A stretch of 64,000 bases of DNA, taken from positions 12,342,852 to 12,406,851 of the forward strand of contig OX421507.1 of NCBI GenBank assembly GCA_949126835.1, written 5' to 3'. Numbering within the stretch: position 1 is the stretch's first letter; the number at the start of each line of letters is the position of its first letter. The translations under genes were made by a program, and so were the position numbers. Source of the DNA: Anisus vortex. Taxonomy: Eukaryota; Mollusca; Gastropoda; Planorbidae. The notes beneath the pieces are model-generated. The model was not told the DNA's origin and ran no database searches. It saw nothing but the letters and a program-made list of their open reading frames with translations. Below are positions 47,223 to 57,355 of this stretch, in pieces.

Positions 47223-47938
47223 CATAGGTTCTCAACGGGGGCGATATCGCCCCCCGGGGGCGGTACATACGTACCTGCTATAATTTCAACAAATCAGCTA
47301 TTTGAATCGATTAGTTTTTGGATGAAATATGATGTAAACGCAAGTGCTACTAAATATCTGATATCCCCCAACAGTAGGCATACATATTATTGAACAATAA
47401 AAAAGAATCGCAATGACTTTTCGATGAAGTAGGGGGGGGGGTGTATTTGGCAAATATGGTATGCGGCCGTCTCGTCTTATGGTTGGTTCACCGGACTGTC
47501 GCCTTAATATCTGCTAATATTACTCTTAATAACTCTTATATTACGCTTTTGATGTTTTACCGAAATGTCCTTTAATGCGTTTAAATCTTTTATGTAAAGA
47601 GGTATCCACAATAGCTAAGCGGTATAGATACGTACTAATTATACAAACTGGGTAGTAATTAAAATGCTTAAAAATATTCATATAAATTCTTTAGTCATAT
47701 AATATTTATACAATTTTTTAATAATTTTTACAGTTCTATCATATCATTTCAAAGTTATAAATGCAAGCCATTTAATTTTTTATAAAAGAAAAACAAAATT
47801 GAAATATTACATCAAATGAAAAGGGTTAATTATCTCCCTTTAATTAACAAATGTTGCCGCTAAAATTAAGTTGGGGGGCGGTGAGCGGAAAAAAAATGTA
47901 AAAGGGGGCGGTGAGCCGAAAAAGGTTGAGAACCTATG
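47223..47938. mobile_element. 716-bp hAT-like element with perfect 8-bp TSD
   Basis: The inverted ends 'cataggttctcaac' and 'gttgagaacctatg' are flanked by the perfect 8-bp duplication 'gtctacat' (47215-47222 and 47939-47946). The GC-rich left side has 'atcgccccccgggggcggta' and the right side has repeated 'gggggcggtgagc'. There is no ORF. It is the intact reference for the split copy at 23500-24191 with 29740-29990. Confidence 0.93.
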
Positions 47939-48124
47939 GTCTACATGATATAAAGGAAGTCCAAGTCATTTGAAATGTATTTACAGGTCAGTGCTTAGGA
48001 AATCTAATTTTATAGATAAGTGAAAGCTATTTGATTTTGGCATCAAGAATTTAATATAGTTTCCACGACCCAATCCATTCTTTGTATAGGCCAGTGATTC
48101 AAGCAGACGTCAGGTTTTATTGGG

Positions 48125-48305
48125 TCCATCCAGTTCTGGTTGGGTTTGGTGACATTTCATCCCGCGACATTTGATCCCGTGACAGTTACTCCTTGACACT
48201 TAATCCCACGACAGATAATCCCATTGACACTTGGTCCCGCGACACTTAATCACTCCCTTCCCGCGAGATAGTCCCATATGACACTTAATCCCTCCCGCGG
48301 ACATG
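48125..48305. repeat. Diverged 'gacacttaatcccgcgaca' oligomer array
   Basis: At least seven partial repeats of the motif with variants TTGATCCC, TTACTCC, ATAATCCC and TTGGTCCC. Spacing is irregular. It may be a transposon subterminal array or an old minisatellite. Confidence 0.7.
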
Positions 48306-48860
48306 TACACTAAGAAAAAATAATAAACGTATTTGGAGAACTAGTTGTCACAAAAGTACTCACTAATTGGTAGGAATAATAATTACTAATAAAATGTGTT
48401 TTCTTATTTTAGCCACTTAAGGGAAACCCTTATGCGTAATGTTCAAGTGACAATCCTCACCCAGATGGTTGTCAAAGAAGGAGTGTTGGTCTGAGGTCGA
48501 GCGAGACTTGCTTTGATTGGTATACAAAGAGATTGTCAGAAAGATATGTCGGCTTTGCTTATTTGTAGTGACCACTCCTTGTGACCCCAACGACTAGGTT
48601 AGATAATTAATTGGATCATTGTAAACTATCCTGTATTAATTGTTTTCAATATAGTTGAAGACTAAATGACAGGTGACCTGGTTGGAAGGGGCGCGGCCTT
48701 TGCTTTCATTGGGCAATGAGTTAAGATATGACTAAATGGCGTCGCTCACTGGACCGCCCTCTTTAGGACCCTAAATGTTAATAAAAACACATTTTGTTTC
48801 AGATGTTTTCTTAAGCTTTTAGCTCTGTACTACAGATATCTTGGATTTATACTTGTGGAT

Positions 48861-49389
48861 ATGGCTGATAAAATCACTTTTGGTACAACGTCGAAAGGCA
48901 AGCACTCTTTGCTACACAAGCAATATGAATTCCTCAAACATAGGGAGTGTACGAATGGGACAATTCATTGGCGTTGCAAACTTCACCAGAAAACCAGATG
49001 CCGTGCACGTATTGCTACCAAAAACGATGAAATTATACGCGATTGTGATGCTGAACACAATCACGACGGAAACAAGGAGCCTATCCTAGCGATGCAGGCT
49101 GTTGCTGAAATGAAAAACAAGATGGGAGAAATTTCGGCAACAACTAAAGCTGTCATTGGAGAAGTGAGTACACATCTTGATAGTTGCGTACTTATGGCAC
49201 TTACCAAAGAAAACATCACTGAAGAGAACGTTACAACGAAAGCGTCAGAAATTGATGTCTGCTCCGGATTCGATACCTCTACCACCACCTCCGAAAGATA
49301 CGAGTGCAGCAATAAGTGCCTTTCGAAGCGCCTATCCAAATAAACAATGCCAACTAGTCCAGTTTGCAACTGAGACCTCAAGCTATTAA
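48861..49389 (+). pseudogene. FLYWCH zinc-finger protein, frameshifted
   Basis: From ATG 48861 the first ~75 residues form a FLYWCH finger: 'ITFGTTSKGKHSLL' , 'WRCKLHQKTRCRARI' and 'DCDAEHNHDGN' supply the Trp, paired Cys and His-x-His. Such domains often sit at the N-terminus of MULE-type transposases and related orphan proteins. The next part ('MQAVAEMKNKMGEIS...') fits the family, but at about 49198 the meaningful frame moves by one: the +1 frame reads 'LPKKTSLKRTLQRKRQKL' then 'SIPLPPPPKD' to a stop at about 49387. The original frame ends at 49343. A single-base indel in a once-longer gene is the likeliest cause. A 48830 acceptor was not needed for this start. Confidence 0.8.
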
Positions 49390-49550
49390 ATTTAATTAAA
49401 TGAGCTGATGTAAAAAAATATATATCATGGACATTTTTGTGCTAATCTAAAAAATAAATAAACAGCACATAATAATAAAATAGGCACTTTGTGTGAATCA
49501 CACACCAATAGTTAAATCACTAAATCTAGAACACTAGAAGACAGAAGGGC

Positions 49551-49780
49551 AAAGAGTAAAGTACCGGTAGTAATAATACACAAGGCATTAAATTCTCATT
49601 TAGAAATACAACACAATAACAACCTGTTGCGTTGCAATGCTCAGATAAACATAAGGAGAAAATAACTTTTCTTATTCCTTATGCGAGAACAAATGCATAT
49701 AAGTACTTTTTCTTCCCGGGTTCCACCTGGGCGTGGAATGGGTTACCTGAACAAACCAGGAAAACAAGTAACTTATTTAA
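49551..49780 (+). mobile_element. CR1/jockey-like LINE tail, left part (split)
   Basis: Homologous to the inverse of 3773-4025 and 19545-19800: 'acataaggagaaaataactt', 'ttcttattccttatgcgaga', 'tggaatgggttacctgaac'. It breaks off at 49780 and continues at 54255, separated by the 4.5-kb element. Confidence 0.85.
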
Positions 49781-50934
49781 CAGGGTCCCCACGCTACCGG
49801 GAAAGTCGGGAATTAGATGGGAATTTAGTAAAATTTTATCCGGCCGTAAAAAACGGGATTTAGAAATGAAAAAGGTCTAAAAAGCCAGGAAAAAAAATAG
49901 ACAAAACCCCAAAACAAAAATGTCACAGATGCATAGTGTTTCCTCGCCGAATGTGTATTTTTCGATCATTAGCGCCGTTTTTTTTTGTGTTTTCCACCCA
50001 ATGCGCACTAAGAATTAAAAACAAAGGGATAGGCGAATCTATTCCTAAATATATCGAGGTCGTAGGACTAGTTCACTATGATTTACGTGTTTTTTTTGTG
50101 ATCATTCATTTAATCCTTTAGCGATCTCGCCGTTTTTAACACTTATGCCTACTACCGCTAATTTTCTGTCTTGGCTTTGCTGATTTTCTTTAAGGCAAGT
50201 ATCTTGTATTGTTTTATTTATATTAAGAATGCATAGGCCTATTCGAAGTGATTCTTACTGCTAGTGTCCACTGTCGTAAGTTCCAAAAATACAAGATCAA
50301 AGGTCAATGACGGGTCAATGTCCTCAATGTTATTTATTTTAATATCAGATTAAATGATCGATTGACCCTTTACAAAAACAAAGTCATTCTTCTTTTAGTC
50401 TTAGTAGGCCTAAGCCCACACTAGAAGTCTTCCATTATATATTAGCCTATAGTCTATAGGCCCCTAGGCCTACTTGACTTTAGACTTTGTGTAATTAATT
50501 AGGCCTACTTCGGTAAAAGCGGCCGATTTTGACTAAAACAAAGATGACCTTGTTTTTGTCTCGTGAAAAAAAATAGTTTAGAATAATTTCAAGCTTTTGT
50601 TCATCTTATGTCAAAATGTACTGAGTTAAGCCTACTATCATTTAAGAACACATTAAATTGGAATTTTCGCTCGCAATTTTTTTAAATATTATATAAGAGT
50701 CATTTATTTAAATATTAGGCTATGGCTCTAATAAAATGAATTTACGAACATCTAGTAACCGTAGCCATAGCGTCATAAGCTTGCCATAGATCTAGTAGGC
50801 CTAGTAGTTAAAGAGCTAATGTGAATGTCCGATTTTCGCGTCGGAATTTGTTGCTAAGAAACTATAGTTCTAGTCCATGCCTAATTTTGTTTAGACAGTT
50901 GTTTGAATGATTTCAAAATGTATTTATTTTTCTT

Positions 50935-51170
50935 GTTTTCAACAATGTTTATTTGGTAAAGGCATGTACAATAGTATTTATATTTATACATTTAGAGAAA
51001 GGATAGAAGACAGATATTTCCATTTTTACAATTCTATTTATTTTTTTTTTGTTTTCAAAAATGTTTATTCAGTGAAAATCATTGACAATAGTATTTATAT
51101 ATTTTTTTTAACATTTAGAGAAAGGACAGAAGACAGATATTTCCATTTTTACAATACTAAAGGATAGAAG
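50935..51170. repeat. ~115-bp tandem duplication
   Basis: Two units sharing 'caatagtatttatat', 'acatttagagaaagga' and 'agaagacagatatttccatt', followed by a partial third with 'aaaggatagaagac', and another echo at 51478-51530. Inside the 4.47-kb element. Confidence 0.85.
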
Positions 51171-51813
51171 ACAATAAAGAGGATTTGAAACAAAGAGTTG
51201 ATCGAAATAAATCTTTTTCTAACTAATCCAGTTTTACTTCCATTCATTTTGTTTATTTTACGAAACAGTATAATTCATTCGTTCATAGCTTTCATACTTA
51301 CATTAACAAAATGTATCATTTGAAAACAATGCATTAATTTATGACGTATTTGGGAACTATAAATAAGATGTACAAATGTAAAAAGGCAATAAAATTGGGT
51401 TTGGTTCGATAATTACGTTTAAGTAATGTGGTCATTTTGAATATAGTATGTGTATAGTGATATGTTTTTGTAATACAAAGAAAGGATAGAAGACGGTTAT
51501 ATTTAGTTTTAAACAAATCCAAGGGATAGAAAACAGCATTGAGATTAAATGTTAGTTATTTATTTACTTATGTCCCTTATTCAGGGTACAGTTAAAACAA
51601 AATTCATGAAATTATTTACGAAGAGAAAATTTATATTGGTCATATAACTATCTGCACATAGGCAGTGACTTTTCTATATCATTGTGTGGTAAAAATTGTT
51701 AGCCTTCACTTTATTTAGCGTTAAAAGGAGGGGGTAAACGTAATCGAGAGGCGGGTGGTGTTGGGTGGTGTTACATTGTTACAAGTTTAATAAAGTTCTC
51801 CTTCCCTTTCAGG

Positions 51814-52016
51814 ATGGAGTTTATGTGTACTGACGGAGTCGATGTTACTTTGGGCGCTTTAGGAGGCAAGTGTGTAGAACGATGTCCACACGGCTTTCTA
51901 GCTTCCCTCCCCTCCCGCCACGGGACCTGGAGACCTCCAGTCCTCACCAGACGTCGGCCGGCCACTCGTGTCGATGGAGGGGGTGGGGGCTGGTATTTTT
52001 ATACCGTTTATTGAGT
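51814..52016 (+). other. Exon-like patch after a strong acceptor (unassigned)
   Basis: 'ctccttccctttcag' at 51797-51811 is a good acceptor, followed by ATG at 51814 and an open frame of 66 codons with 'GVDVTLGALGGKCVERCPHG' and then a Pro/Arg-rich end. I recognise no family. GC content is above its surroundings. It may be an exon of the inserted element or chance. Confidence 0.3.
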
Positions 52017-52415
52017 TGGCTGGGTCAAGAAGGTTTTTGTTTTGAAATTCGTAGTCATCAAAATATTGTAATATGTACATTGTTAAATGTTAAAGGGTAA
52101 AATACATATAATAACAAGAAAAGAAAAACAAAGTATAGGAGTGTAGAAGAGGGTCCTCAGTGTGCTACCGAGTTCCTCCCCTGCACAACGCATGGCAACC
52201 TTTTCTCTCTGTGTATCGAAATCACCCGAGCGTGAAGTCAGTTAGTTGGCTCTGCGTGTCCTCGTCATCTGGTCATAGTGTGTTTGTTTGTTTTGCTATA
52301 TTATCCAAGGGGAGAAATGTCTAAAAATAACCTTTTTAAATTTCATCGTATCGTTTATTTAGCAATAGTTGGACTTGTAAAGCGAGATTATTTTGTAGTT
52401 TGACTCGAAAAGGCT

Positions 52416-53138
52416 TTATTTCTCCATATCTATTAGTAGGCGGGGCGGAGTCTTGTCGGGGTCTAATTCTACTTCGTCTACTTCTGTTTCTTCAGCCCAA
52501 GAGGCGTGCCTTGGTTGTTGGGCAGCGTTCTTGGGGGTCTTATTTAGGTCTTCTTTGTCTGCCTTGTTCGTTTCCCCTTTGTCTGTCTTCTCTGGTGGTT
52601 TCTCCGGCTCTCCTCTGAGGTAGGGTATGATTTTGCGATTTAACCCCTTTGGGGTGTTGGAGTCGTCAATATCTTCCTTTGATTGTGGAGGTTTCCTTCC
52701 TGTTGCACGTTCGTAGTCTACGTAATCGGGGTCCTCCGGATCGTTAGGGTCCTCTCGGGCTACATAGTAGCCTACATAAGTTCCTTTTCTTCCATATCTC
52801 ATCCGGTACAGAATTTCTCCATGCTCGTCTAGGTATGCCGGCTCGTGTGGATTAGTGGGAGAGGCAATTAACCGGAAGGGGCGCTTTGTTGACTTGGTTC
52901 GTTTTTTTGGGGGGGATGAGGTTTTCACAGGGGTTTCTTGGAAATTTAATGCAGGGGGTGGTACTGTGATCTGGGGAGCGGGTTCGGCTCTAGTATCTAA
53001 AGGTGCCACCTGTGGGTCGGGCCCGTGGGTTGTTGACGTAGGATCAGGGCGGGCAGGGGTTGTTGAGGCTTGCAGGTTCTTCTGTTGATCGGAGAAGTGG
53101 ATTGCTGGGGCAGGTTCTCCCTGTTTGTCAACGGTCAT
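52416..53138 (-). CDS. Unrecognised 240-residue Pro/Asp-rich protein ORF
   Basis: A single uninterrupted minus-strand frame from ATG (53138) to TAA (52416), much GC-richer than the surrounding DNA. Residues 1-85 are Pro/Thr/Ala-rich and probably disordered. Residues about 90-150 form the only ordered-looking core, with 'PYLDEHGE'-like acidic start ('AYLDEHGEILYRMRYGRKG') then 'YVGYYVARED'. The remainder is Lys/Glu/Pro-rich, ending 'PPRLLIDMEK'. An upstream open frame ends at a TGA overlapping this ATG (ATGA), as in coupled or frameshifted ORF pairs. No signal peptide or membrane segment. I do not recognise it. It could be a gag-like or structural ORF of a mobile element, or a captured host gene. 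The length and composition make chance unlikely. Confidence 0.6.
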   Translation of the reverse strand: MTVDKQGEPAPAIHFSDQQKNLQASTTPARPDPTSTTHGPDPQVAPLDTRAEPAPQITVPPPALNFQETPVKTSSPPKKRTKSTKRPFRLIASPTNPHEPAYLDEHGEILYRMRYGRKGTYVGYYVAREDPNDPEDPDYVDYERATGRKPPQSKEDIDDSNTPKGLNRKIIPYLRGEPEKPPEKTDKGETNKADKEDLNKTPKNAAQQPRHASWAEETEVDEVELDPDKTPPRLLIDMEK

Positions 53139-53290
53139 AAGGGTCGCCGCCTGTTTACTTGGGTCCTCCCGTACAGCATGGCTGGCGGTGGAGGGTGGAT
53201 TGGGACATCAACAGTGGGGGGCTGGGCGTTGATACCCATCAGCGGTCGGAGGGGGCCCTGGGATCGGGCAGCCGCCGTTGCATAAGACCT
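53139..53290 (-). CDS. Upstream open frame overlapping the 240-aa ORF (ATGA)
   Basis: Minus-strand frame that includes 'MGINAQPPTVDVPIHPPPP' and terminates at TGA, which shares its bases with the ATG at 53138. It has no good start in the GC-rich part and could enter through a splice site or be the 5' part of one longer protein broken by a frameshift. Confidence 0.4.
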
Positions 53291-53880
53291 ATTTATTTTA
53301 GTGTAGGCCTATAGGACTACTATGATTGGGTTTTCAAAACGGAAACATATACTTTTTTATTTATTTTATTTTTATGTCTTTGACTTTGAAGTTTGTGACC
53401 TCAAATTCACTGATTCTGCATATCATAAAATAAAAAAAGGAAATATTTGTGTATTCGAAATCAAACTCTTTCACGATATGGATAAATAATTTGACTAATT
53501 ATAATTTTAAATTTATTTAAAAAAATGGACGCAATCAAAAATTAAAACGTCCGAAATGTATATTTATAAATATAAAAGCAAACAATAAGGCAAGGGGGGT
53601 AACTCTTAATTATTTTTAATCCTAAAGTCAGACCCAATTGTCCTTCTTTGCCTTTGTTACTAGAATTACAAAATATTTTTAAAATTAGTTACCTACTTTT
53701 AGTAAATGAGATACTAATAGTAGCTTCTCTTAAAGACATTTCTAGTGATATTTAGCAAGATAATATTGACTTTAAAGCTAAGCAACAATAATATCATCAT
53801 GATTTTGGCCTTTTTATGTTATTAAGTAGACTTATTTGCCTATTTATATTTATAATATAAAACACTTTGTGTGTCTTTCC

Positions 53881-54021
53881 CAGAGTCATTATCAATCAAT
53901 GAAGATAAGACATCAGAAACTGCACAACTATTGCAAACCCCACCGCATTTCTCTCAAAAGAAAAGCATTGGGAGAAATGTTAAGTGTCATTGAGGAGAAA
54001 ATAAAAGTTTTACAAAATTAA
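53881..54021 (+). other. Exon-like patch after an acceptor (unassigned)
   Basis: 'tgtgtctttcccag' ends at 53882. The following frame reads 'SLSINEDKTSETAQLLQ' for 36 codons to a stop, while the alternative frame stays open to TAA 54019. It sits near the right end of the 4.47-kb element and could be its last coding exon. Confidence 0.3.
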
Positions 54022-54254
54022 TATTTTTGTCAATTAAAGTTTATTATCTGTACTAAATTAAAGATTTAATTGAATTATTGAACCTGTATTGTCAGTTTAT
54101 GTTGTGTTTAGACTTAATGTAAGTAGAATTATACTCGTTATAGGGCCTATAGTAAATTAAAATTCATTTTGGTAACCAGGAATTTCGCTCTTATAGCCAG
54201 GAAATTGACAGGAAACAGTCTGGATTTTTTTTTCAGAAAAAGAGTGGAACCCTG

Positions 54255-54345
54255 ATTTAAAACATTAAACAAAATGCTCGACTAGACTTAGACCATGGGT
54301 GAGCGTAGGATGCAATAATCTTTATAGTAAATTATAGAATCAGGG
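54255..54345 (+). mobile_element. CR1/jockey-like LINE tail, right part (split)
   Basis: Resumes the LINE 3' end ('atttaaaacattaaacaaaa', 'actagacttagaccatgggt', 'gagcgtaggatgcaataatc') interrupted at 49780. Confidence 0.82.
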
Positions 54346-54746
54346 TTTGTAATATATGAGCTAACTGACCTATATAAATAAAGAGTGCACACTGGTAGAG
54401 TGGAAGATATTTGTATGTTATGTATTAGAACTACTGAAGAAATCTCCAATCATGAAGTAGTACAATTATAAATTGAGTGATACAACCTACAGAGATACTT
54501 TATACAAAAAAAAGAAAGAAAACCTCTGTTAGGCTAAACCACATTTTCACACTGTGGACTGGATAAAAATATAGATTGAACAATTCTAATGCAGATTAGT
54601 GAAATACTGAGAAGTAAATGGACAGTTCCCTTAAAATATAAAATATATACAGTAACATCAAATATAAATTTTATTGGAAAACTATTAAATAACATTTGTT
54701 GTGTTTTGTGTGGAAGAAACATCTTATTGCTAAAAGAAGACTTAGT

Positions 54747-55026
54747 AAAGTATTTCGTCTGACCAAATTGATCCATGGGGACGATGAAGCAGAGTTTATC
54801 AGTCTCTGTGGCCATGACCTTATAGGGTGAGTGTGTGGCCAGCACAATGCCCAGACGCCTTAACTTCACCACCAACTAATGTCTGGTATCCATTAGGACT
54901 GGGTAGACTTGGGGGACAAACCCTCCAGACCAGGGGGAACAAGTCCTAGCCCTTCACCAGGGTTTGAACCCAGACCCCTTTCGTGTGCGCCAGCCAAAAG
55001 CGCTGCCGCTAGGCCACAGTGCCCCA
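54747..55026 (-). mobile_element. tRNA-derived SINE copy
   Basis: On the minus strand: head near 55026 ('cttggggcactgtggcctag'), B-box-like 'gggttcaaaccctgg' near 54960, then the common body and a tail at about 54750. Confidence 0.87.
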
Positions 55027-55311
55027 AGAAAGGAAGACTTAAGGTATACAAAAAAAATTAGAAAACAACAAAGTAAATGAATGCTAATATATTTAGTTTG
55101 ACATGAGTAATAAATGAAGGGAAAGGTTTTCTCAATTGAAATGAAATCTTATACTAAGACAATACATTTAAAATCAAAACAAAATCATCTCATCTTTAAA
55201 TCAAGACAGAAAATAAAAATGTTAGCAGAAATTTTAGGGAACAAAAAACAAAGCTACAAAAAGCTGAAAAAAAAGATGAAATAAAATATTCCAAATTTTT
55301 TTTTACCCTGT

Positions 55312-55475
55312 CAAAAGGGTACAATAGCATCGAATGGGTTTCCTGAACAAACCAGGAAAACCAGTAACTTAACATCATTTAAAACACTCATCAAAATGCA
55401 AGACTAGACTCGGACCATGGGTGAGCAATAGGACGCAACAATCTTCTTTATAGAAGGAGCGTCTGTAAATGTATT
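55312..55475 (+). mobile_element. CR1/jockey-like LINE, 3' end fragment
   Basis: Contains 'gaacaaaccaggaaaaccag', 'atcaaaatgcaagactagac', 'cggaccatgggtgagcaata' and 'ttatagaaggagcgtctgta'. This copy preserves the sequence across the site where the 4.47-kb element entered the other copy. Confidence 0.83.
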
Positions 55476-57303
55476 AATATAACAGATGGGATAATAGATC
55501 TGACCCACCATTTAAATCTCTTTAAATGTAGACCCCAGAACTGGCTCAATATTTAAATACAAAAATTGACTCAATACAGCAAGTTTACACAAGTTTTATG
55601 CAGATAAATATGACAGTAGTACAATGAAAAAAAAAGCTCTACAACTCATAAAAAAAACAATAGAAAAAAAATAAATTGAACAAAATGTCAACCAAAGCCA
55701 TAAAGAAATAAATCAAATGAAGAACTAAAAGTAAAGATCATCAACTCTAGAGAAATGCAACACAGAAAGACACACTGTCCATCAATGTCTGGTCCGTGAT
55801 CAATAAATAAATCTGTGATGCAACACCCACACACTGGTACTAAAGTGGGTAAAATTAGATATTTAGGGGTGTTTAATGAAAGCCAATTCATATGTCTCTA
55901 CATTAATTCAGTAGAATTGTTTACTATATATGTGATGCAGCCCCCTCACAATGGTACTGAAATGGGTAAAATTGACATATTTAGTTTTAGGTGTTTTATA
56001 GAAGCCAATTCAGTTATCTCAAAATTGGTGCATACAATTTTCTAAAATCCATTTAATTACTTTACCAATTATTTAAAAATTACACAAGTAAAGGGAACAG
56101 AAGTCGTTTTGGTGGAAAAAAAAAACTAAGATTAAGATTGATCTAGTATTTTGTTCCTTAATTAAATTATGAACAGACATGAGACAAAAAGAAAATATAC
56201 ATAAATAACGTTCCAATTTTGAAAATGATTAAAAGAATTGCCCTTATTCAAAAATTCAACCTGGTCGTATTGAAATAAAATTAATCTGATCTTAATCAGT
56301 GAATAGCTTCTCTGTGGGCTCAGTTCAAACATTTCTGATCTGAAAAAAAAAAAATTTCATACTTATTATCTGTTTATTCAATAAGTTGGAATAAGTTATA
56401 ATATAATATAAATAGCCTCTAATTGTATTCACTTTAATATTATAAATGTCTGACAAAATGAGACATAAGTCGGAAATACCAATTTGTGCTACAAGTGTTT
56501 TTGTGTTGTGGGGGTCTTTCCCGTGAATTTTTTTATATTTTTTTAAATACTAGGTTATCCATTTCTAAATCATAATTTATATGTTTTTTATTTTTTTTCT
56601 ACTTAAATATACTTTAATTAATTATTTTGATCAACGTGTGATTTAGAATTTAGCATAAATTCACTAAAATTCGACTTTATTTAACCTATTGTTTTGTATC
56701 AAACCCTTGACAGAACCCCATAACATTATATATCATTGAAAAGGGCAGACTCTCGGGAATTTCCTTGTCATCACTATTTATTTATAGAAACCAATCAGAA
56801 AATATTTAAGCCTGAAGTTTGGGATAAACAATTCCTTTCTTTCTATCCAACAAAAATTCGTTTATAAATTGATCATTGGTTACGATACCATATTTTTCCA
56901 ATACAAATTCGCTGATTGGCTATTGGAATACAAGGAGATAACAATTAGGCTTTCCGTTTTCGAGATTATGAAAATTCACAAAATGGAGAGACCCATGGCT
57001 TCACTGCTAAATTCTTTGCTAGATGTGAATATTTTTTGTTCAGTTTTATTATAAAATAATATTGTATATACCACTAAAAGGATAATTGAATGCCCTTTCG
57101 ATTGGTATGTAAATATAGATATTACGACTCTGGTTGCTACGGAGTTTAGACATTTTCAAATACATAAACTTTAAAACGCCTTTTCTCAAAACTCTAGTTT
57201 TTGTCTGACTAGTTCTAAGTGATAGTGAGTGTCATAGAAAAATGAAATATTGACGTATAATAATAAATTATATATATAGCTTAAAATGTTGAAAAAAACA
57301 CTT
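55476..57303. other. AT-rich DNA downstream of EMC1 exons
   Basis: Apart from a tandem duplication (listed next), no further EMC1-like exon could be recognised on the minus strand, and no other gene is seen. The plus-strand 61-codon frame at 56869-57054 has no family match or splice context that I can defend. Confidence 0.5.
55813..56040. repeat. ~120-bp tandem duplication
   Basis: Two diverged units share 'ggtactaaagtgggtaaaat' / 'ggtactgaaatgggtaaaat', 'agccaattca' and 'tgtgatgca', in the same orientation. Confidence 0.85.
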
Positions 57304-57355
57304 ATGTCACCTTTTGTGGGAACGGGTCACAAATAATAAAATATTGAAAACTTAC

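Larger units (their letters stand above)
49781..54254. mobile_element. 4.47-kb DNA element inserted in a LINE tail
   Basis: It starts 'cagggtccccacgct' and ends with the inverse of 'cagggttccactctt' (about 11 matching terminal bases). The 6-mer 'atttaa' occurs at both edges (49775-49780 and 54255-54260), and LINE homology resumes across it, so this is an insertion. The CAGGGT ends are hAT-like, but six bases is short for hAT. Extended terminal regions of about 120 bp carry 'ccaggaa' and 'gggaattt' motifs. Inside are two tandem duplications, an exon-like patch at 53881-54021 and the ORF at 52416-53138. No hAT transposase domain was recognised. Confidence 0.7.

Noticed and set aside
49061..49381. 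106-codon minus-strand frame
   Set aside because: Antisense shadow of the FLYWCH ORF.
52855..53285. Plus-strand Gly/Val/Trp-rich frames
   Set aside because: Antisense to the longer, more protein-like minus ORF and rich in residues expected from its complement.
56869..57054. 61-codon plus-strand frame
   Set aside because: Looks protein-like by eye but has no neighbouring exons, no recognised family and AT-rich context.
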